Below, one piece after another: positions 1 through 6,800 of a stretch of DNA of 11,151 nt; positions within the stretch are counted from its first letter, which is position 1; the number at the start of each line of letters is the position of its first letter. The position numbers were made by a program, and so were the translations under genes. The stretch is from Nephromyces sp. MM_2019 (Eukaryota > Apicomplexa > Aconoidasida > Nephromycida): positions 18,910 through 30,060 of the forward strand of contig JADHZB010001270.1 of assembly GCA_015657535.1 (NCBI GenBank), written 5' to 3'. The notes beneath the pieces were generated by a model, which did not search any database, was not told the origin of the DNA, and saw nothing but the letters and a program-made list of their open reading frames with translations.

Positions 1-28
1 AGCTAAGAAAGGAGGATAATGAAAGCAG
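1..28 (-). other. Splice acceptor at the window edge; next exon lies to the left
   Basis: Read on the minus strand the last bases are TTTCATTATCCTCCTTTCTT followed by AG and then CT. This is one of the best pyrimidine tracts in the window and implies that an exon begins at position 2 and runs out of the window. It would be expected to carry the DExH box region of the SNF2 domain, which is absent from everything seen here. Confidence 0.45.
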
Positions 29-770
29 CAGTTAGCACACTCCCAAGAGAGGTGTATATGATTTGAAGATAACACATAGTGTGTTTAACTTGTTGATAAT
101 ATGGCAAGAATAAGCAGTAAGCAGCATTTTGTAGGCTTGGGTAATGCAAATGCAGCGTAGAAAACGCTAGTTTAGGCGCAGCGTCAAGATGGGTAGGCGC
201 GAACTGGAGTATCGATAAGTGTGCGTGGTGGCTTGCGTATTTATCGAATGTGCTTAGATGCGCTTGCGGGAGCCACCAAAATCTGTGTGTTAATTCATGT
301 GTGTGCCAAGTTTTTTTTATGTCGTCATGTTGTGCATGTCAATTTATGTGTTGTAAATTTGTGTGTGCGTGTATTCAAGCTAGGTGCACGTCTTCCAGCT
401 GCGTGCGTGCCGTCAAACTGCCTGTTTATCCTCAAGCTGCATATGTTTCGTCGACCTTTGTGTGTTACCAAGTGTGTCGTCACTAACTCTCGTGTGCGGT
501 ATCACCTTCTTTGTACCACCAATTTTAGCGTATCATCCAACTATATGCGTTCACCTCTCCCTTGCACAACATTGTGTGTGTGTCATCGATCTTTCTGTCC
601 ATGATATTCAGCGTGATTCGAGCTACTTATATACATAGCAAGCTGCACACAGTTCCCCTATCTATTCTGATCCTGCCTGCCTCTGCCAATCTATAAATAT
701 CAACTTACGCAGTTTTTTATCTATTTGCATACAGGTTTTTCATGGGCTCTGCCATCAGTCTGATTTCACC

Positions 771-806
<36 letters not shown>

Positions 807-3800
807 CATGCTTTCCAAAGTTTGCTGGTTTCCTACATTATCAATTTGCCTTTAGAGCTCATCCAAGCATATATAAAAAACTGCTAAAAATGCAAAATAA
901 AAACCCCGAAAGCAGTGCTTAGTGCGCGAAGGATCCTCAAATACCAAACTAATCTCTCACGTTTTATTAAATGAATATTCAAGCAAAGACGACTTTCTCA
1001 TCTCAATCCACACACACAAATTTTATAAAACTATGATAATGGCAGAGTTTTCGCTTGGATAGCATAAAAGTAAGCAGCAAATCAGTAGCCTATGAGCACA
1101 GACACCCACTATAACACACCATAACCATATATCAATTTACTATATACATATATAACCTACCTGCTCAGGTGTAATCTTATGTGGCAGCCAATGTTTCGCT
1201 TGATCTCGCCATTGAAAGCGGCTGTGAAGATAAAAGAAAACTGTTTTTCTTCAAGCAGCTTAGCTGCTGAAAAACATCACTTAATGTAGTGTACATACAC
1301 CCTCTTGAGTATACACACGATAAAAATATCGGGTTTTGCGCAACTACAAAATGTAGAAAACCTCAATAATTTGGCAAATTAAAGCGTCTACCCACAGTCA
1401 CCCCGAAAGCAAGAGATGGGGATAAACATTCTCATGTATAGCGAATGCATTCTAGTATCGTTTGCTTCATGTACTCATTACGTTTAGTCAGCACTCTGAC
1501 GAGTAGATTGCAGTGGAAAGAAGCAAAAGATTTGATAAACCAAATTCGCGTTACGAAAACTATTTTATGGAAGGATGAAAAAAAAACCTGTACATACACT
1601 AAGCTTGCCTATAGAACCCTAGATTCACTCATTCTATTGTGTGTGAAAAATTCATTCGTGCAACAAACAAAACAACGTAGGAAAGCAATCGGAAGCTTCA
1701 AAAAGAATTGCTATAGATGCCACTGAGGAGGCTGTTTCATCCTTTTGGTAGGCTCTAAGACTTCCTCCAATAGAAGTTAAAACCGATAAAATAAGTACAC
1801 ACACAAAAGCTGGAAAGCAGAAAAACTGTTGGGAACTCACGAACTAAAGTTCACACACAATATAAAACTACTTTGAAACAAACCCCTCAACTTTAAGCTA
1901 AAAAGCGCACACACATGGTCATTCTAGTTACAAAATAAACATAATGAAATCAAACCTCACACACAGCACAGCCCGAACCTAAACTACTCACCAAACACAC
2001 ACGTACACTCAAATTACACACCAAACACACGCACCATATTCAATCCAAACCTCACAACTGCTCAACAATTTCCCCTCAATTGCCACTAAACACCATATGT
2101 GTGTGCGAAAAACCATCACGCTTGTGCTATTTAATGCCCCAACACACTATACCATTGCGTGTCTGTGAAGATATGCAAAGCAGCCTTACATCGAAGAGGG
2201 GCACACCACCAAGACTGGCCAATCATCAGAGTAAAACGCAGCTATCGCCAAAGCCTGCACACAGAAAAATCAATCAAACAGAGCAAGAAAAAGTGAAATT
2301 TTGTATGCAAAACAGCAAGAAGATGATGAAGAAGCAGAAAAAAACTGAAGAAGCTTCTACAGAGCCTCAACAAGCTCGCTCTTCAGAGAACAACACACAA
2401 CTTCGTCATAAGCTTTAGCGCCCGCACACATACCTGCAAAGTTTTCCCCAAGCCCATCTCATCGCCAATAAGCACTCGACCATCCTTCTTCAAGCCAAAA
2501 TTGACGCCTTCAAGCTGCAATCAATGAAGTAAGAAACAAAGCAATTAAGTAGGCTTATAGTGAGGAGGAAGGTATCATCCGAGAGCTGCTGCACACAAAA
2601 ACAACTTCAAACTACTAAGCCTAGCAGATACCTTTACACACACACCAACTACCTCCCAAAGAGTATAAACCCTAATGAAGTTGCTTCCTCCTCTTGGGAA
2701 GCTAAAATTTGATTGAAATCGACTTTTTAACTGCAAAAAGCTCAAAAAGATTGGTGAAGTGCAAGCGTAACACACATATTTAGGCTAAGGAGAAAACACA
2801 GAGGGTTCACACATACAAATACACTGGTTAGGGCAAACGGAGAGGTTAACAGACACAGAAACACAGGTTAATACACACAAATACCCAGGGTTCACACATA
2901 CAAATACACTGGTTAACACACAGGATAAAGCACGTACACGCAGAGGTTAAAGCACACAGAAACACAGGTTAACACACACACGCAGGTTAATTCAAACACA
3001 CATACACAGGAAGCTTTAAAACCTGAAAAGGCTTCAACTCCCTCGTCAAGATTTCCCCCAAGTGAAAGTCGATATCTTTTCGTCGAATGGCGGTATCTTC
3101 GCTTGTTTCTCCCATTAAGATGAAAGCTGTCTTCTTTGGAAGCTGAAAGAGAGAGGAGGGTATGCATGTCAGAGAGGAGTGTGTGTGCAAGAAGACCGAA
3201 TCCTCACATTCTAGAGAATTCATCTTCAAGCCTTGTAGATAGGCATTCATCGGTGCTACGCTAGGTCATCGCACACACACTAGACGAAAAAGGAACTCAC
3301 AAAAATACGCACACAAAACAGATAGGAAGCGCGCACGAACACACTCTGAAATACATGTGTGCGTAGAATCATTCGCATAGAAATGGAATATCTCTGTATA
3401 AGTGATGTTTATACGGGATTGAAATGTTTGTGTGCTATGTTTGGCGTGTGTGCTTTAGATTTTTGATGGAAAAGTGTGTGATTTTTATATTCGATTGCTG
3501 TGTACGGACGTTTATTTAGGCTTTTAGATAGAAGTGTGTGTATATTTGTGTTTTACGCTAGATTGGTGTGCATAAACGTGTATGTTTGTTTGGTATTTAG
3601 ATAGGAGTGTGCGTGTGTGAGTATGTTTTATGTGTGTGTGTGTTTTATTTTTACCAATTGGTATGTGTGTGTGAGTTTAGTGTTATTCTGCCTCACTCTT
3701 ATCCATGAGGGTGTGTTTTTTTTATTTTAACCCGATAGATTACTGAGCTTCTCATTGGTATGTATAGACTGGCTTCTGTGCGTGCATAAAATGCGCAAAG

Positions 3801-6800
3801 CAAACACCTTGACATCACACCTTAGAGACCTCCGGAAGATATACTTAAGGGTGTAGATACATTCAGCTCTCAAATCGAAATTTTCTCGTAAAAAATAAAA
3901 GCAGCATGTGTGAGACTGGAGGAACACAAACACACGCACAAATCTACCCACAAACACACATACAGACGTACACATAGACACACTCACACACACACACACG
4001 CACATACATACACTTCTACCTCTTCAAAGAGAAGTCTATCTTTTTCTGGCTCCCAATGATTCACACACAACCAGACTTAAAGCACACACATAGACAGAAA
4101 ACACCTAAATTAGAGCTCTAAAGCCTGCCTTACCGATTGAGACTTTGCGTACTCTACAAACTTCGGGAAGGAGCGTAATATGAAGCTTGGGACTAGCTCT
4201 AGTTCACAGAGAAAAGACTGCAACACACAGGATTGAAAGCACCAACTTCAAGTATACATTATAGACAATACACGTTAGTACACATTGACATCGAAGATGC
4301 TTAGCAAAACATAGATATAAGCCATGTTGAAATGATGCAAATGCAGCTTTTTTCTACAAAAACACGCAGATTGAATCCGAAGAGCTCATGCAATTCTGTT
4401 GGAGAATACGTAGCATCTTTGGCGGAATAATGAAGAAGCAGCCAAGAAGAATGTGGCAGGTAAGTGTGCGGATGGGTTGGTTGCTGGGTGAGGTAGTGGG
4501 GTGGCTAAGTGTGTGTGTGTGTGTGTGTGGGGGAGGTGTCTATGTGTGTGGTAGGAGTGGATTGCGTTTGGGCGGGCTGGTGGGTGAGGGTGTGGTGGTG
4601 GCTGGATATAACGGAGTGTGTGTGTGCGCAAGAAGGTGGGGTCTGAGTCTGTGAGCGGCTTGGTGGGTGAGTGAATCAGTGGTTAGATACATTTATGTGT
4701 GCATGTGTGTACGAGTAGGTGTACCAATAAATATGCGTCTATTAATAACCGTGTAGATAAGAGAGCTTCAATGTGTGTGTGAATATGCGCAGATGCATAC
4801 GGGGAAGTGGTATTTCTCCCTGGTTTTACAAAATTAAAGTAGCAATTCGTAGCTCTTGAAGAATGACATGTGTGTGTGGCGTAGGCGAGTAGCCTCTGAA
4901 GACTTCCTAAAGACCCCTAGCAAGCTTCGAAAAAGAAGGGAATACGACTTCAAAAGCTGCCTAATAGTTTTCTGCGTTACATTGGCAAGATTTAATTAAA
5001 TAGAAGCTGTCGTTAGACGCACACACCAGTACAAACAAGGCTGTGTGCGTGAAAAATCGCATCAAAAATAAAACCAACACGCATCTCACACTGCAATTTG
5101 TAGCATATTTTCAGAGCAAAACACTCAGCTACAACACTGATAAGTTGTGCGTACACTGATGAGATATGCGCGTAGTAATTGGCTGTATGTACACGGATGA
5201 GAGCTTTGCGTACACTGATAAGTTGCACGTGTAGCGATAAGCTGCATGTACACTGGTAAGCTGTATGCACACTGATTAGCAGTATGTACACTGGTAAGCC
5301 TTGTGTGTGTAGTGATTTCCCCTTACTACCTCCATTAAAGCCTGGCAGATCGCATCATATTTTGCAGCTGAAAATCTTAAAAAAGAATGCTTCGCATCAG
5401 ACTGAGCTCCAAGCGGAGAGAAAGCCTGCACAACAACATAATGAAGGCTAGTCTATAGTCCTACCTAGCACACATCTCTTTACTTAAGGAGATTATAATC
5501 CCTTAGATAAGCACGTATGTATACACATAGAGCTTCATAGCTTATGAAGCTAGCAGCACGCCATTGAATTCCACAATTGGTAAGTAATCATCAAAGCCAG
5601 AGACACACACAAGCTCTGTTGCGTATAAAGTGCTTGTCAAGAAAAAAAACACACACTTTTTCACTCTAGCTAGCTCACCAAAGCACAAACACACACAATT
5701 CACCGCCCTAAACCCACTGCAGCCCCCCCAACATGAAAACTACACGACCTGCAACTCATTCCGTACGACTTGAGGAAGAAAGTGAGACCATCGCCCAACA
5801 CTAGGATTCTTACCGGATCTGGTGAAAGCTACGATTCTGAAACTAGTTGTCGAGTTAATCTCTAAAGCGAGCTTTATAGTCAAAGGAATCTTTTGAAGTT
5901 TGGCAGGCTTCTGTACCTCCGATAAGTTGATGCTAGAGGATGTCTCTGTGAGTCAGATAATACGCACACACATACACAAATACACACAAAACACAGACGC
6001 AAACAAATGCATAAACGTACATATAAACGCCTACACAAATACACACACAACACACACACACACACACACTCTCTTCAATAATTTTTTCTGAGCGAAAATA
6101 GCTTCCAGCCTGCACAAAAATTACTTACAAAACAGCTTGCACACATCACTTTTGACGAGAAAACGCAGCAGCTGATAGCAGCATGAATTGCAATAAGTTA
6201 GCTTTTGCTTTCACGAGTAATATAGTATATACATGTGTGTAGATACACTCAGTTGCAGATGCTCTCTGACTGGCATTTCAAGAGAAGTAGATAGCTGTTT
6301 CTATCATATTTAAAGACCGGATAAAAGCCATGGGATTGTGTGCAATCCTTGAAGAAATTCTTGCTTTTTTCACAAACAAAAGCAGTGATTAGCGTGGCAC
6401 TTAACAATTTTCTCATACAGTATGTGTGTGTGGTATGTGTGTGCGTCTAGCAAAATCTTTTGATATCTGCAGTTTATTGCAAAAAAAACATAACATTCGT
6501 CAAAATCCCAGCAGTTTCTGCGTAAAGCTGCGTCTAATCTTTGTGTGCAGCTTCCGCCTCTAGAGGTAGATGATGCATGGTCCATTAACATCTCACTATA
6601 GACAGGCATTCTCACATTTCTTGAAGCTGAGAAGGCAAATTTAAATATCATGACACACACAATAGTTTCCTTCAAAAAGAAGCAATATCTATCTGCAGCT
6701 CTTTACACAGTTGAGATACACTTATCGCGACATATAAACACAAAGTAGCGGCTTTTTACGCAGTTCAAACGCATTCAGTGTGGCACACAAAAAAGGCACA

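Noticed and set aside
221..638. Overlapping plus-strand open frames rich in Cys, Val and His
   Set aside because: They are translations of TGTG-rich DNA open in several frames at once, with no domain or codon pattern, antisense to a probable intron.
1024..1075. Alternative exon with YPSENSAIIIV before an expected SYDL
   Set aside because: Attractive in sequence, but its only acceptor gives the wrong phase after 1221-1161, while 883-837 fits.
1445..1726. 93-codon plus-strand open frame
   Set aside because: It lies inside the intron whose flanking exons (1221 and 2190) join in phase, is antisense to the gene, and shows no recognisable family.
1652..1840. Minus-strand frame with VASIAILFEASDCFPTL, considered as the exon after Walker A
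   Set aside because: It loosely resembles the region after GLGKT, but its splice phases do not fit, and 2254-2190 fits perfectly in both sequence and phase.
2080..2418. 112-codon plus-strand open frame
   Set aside because: It is antisense to the core exon 2190-2254 and to intron sequence, and is an opposite-strand shadow.
2803..3005. CRISPR array
   Set aside because: Repeats are low-complexity, of mixed spacing and within a eukaryotic intron, and there are no unique spacers.
3727..4005. 92-codon minus-strand frame in the 991-nt intron
   Set aside because: Half is a TG-tract translation. The rest has no splice-site pair giving a length divisible by three, which both phase-0 neighbours require.
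4386..4654. Open frames on both strands over the (GT)n/G-rich segment
   Set aside because: His/Thr/Pro and Gly/Val/Trp low-complexity products of the repeat, overlapping intron and exon 7 in the wrong frame.
4830..4970. Alternative longer exon 6 on the minus strand after a pyrimidine run
   Set aside because: Candidate donors give phase 0 or 2 where phase 1 is needed, or the frame meets a stop.
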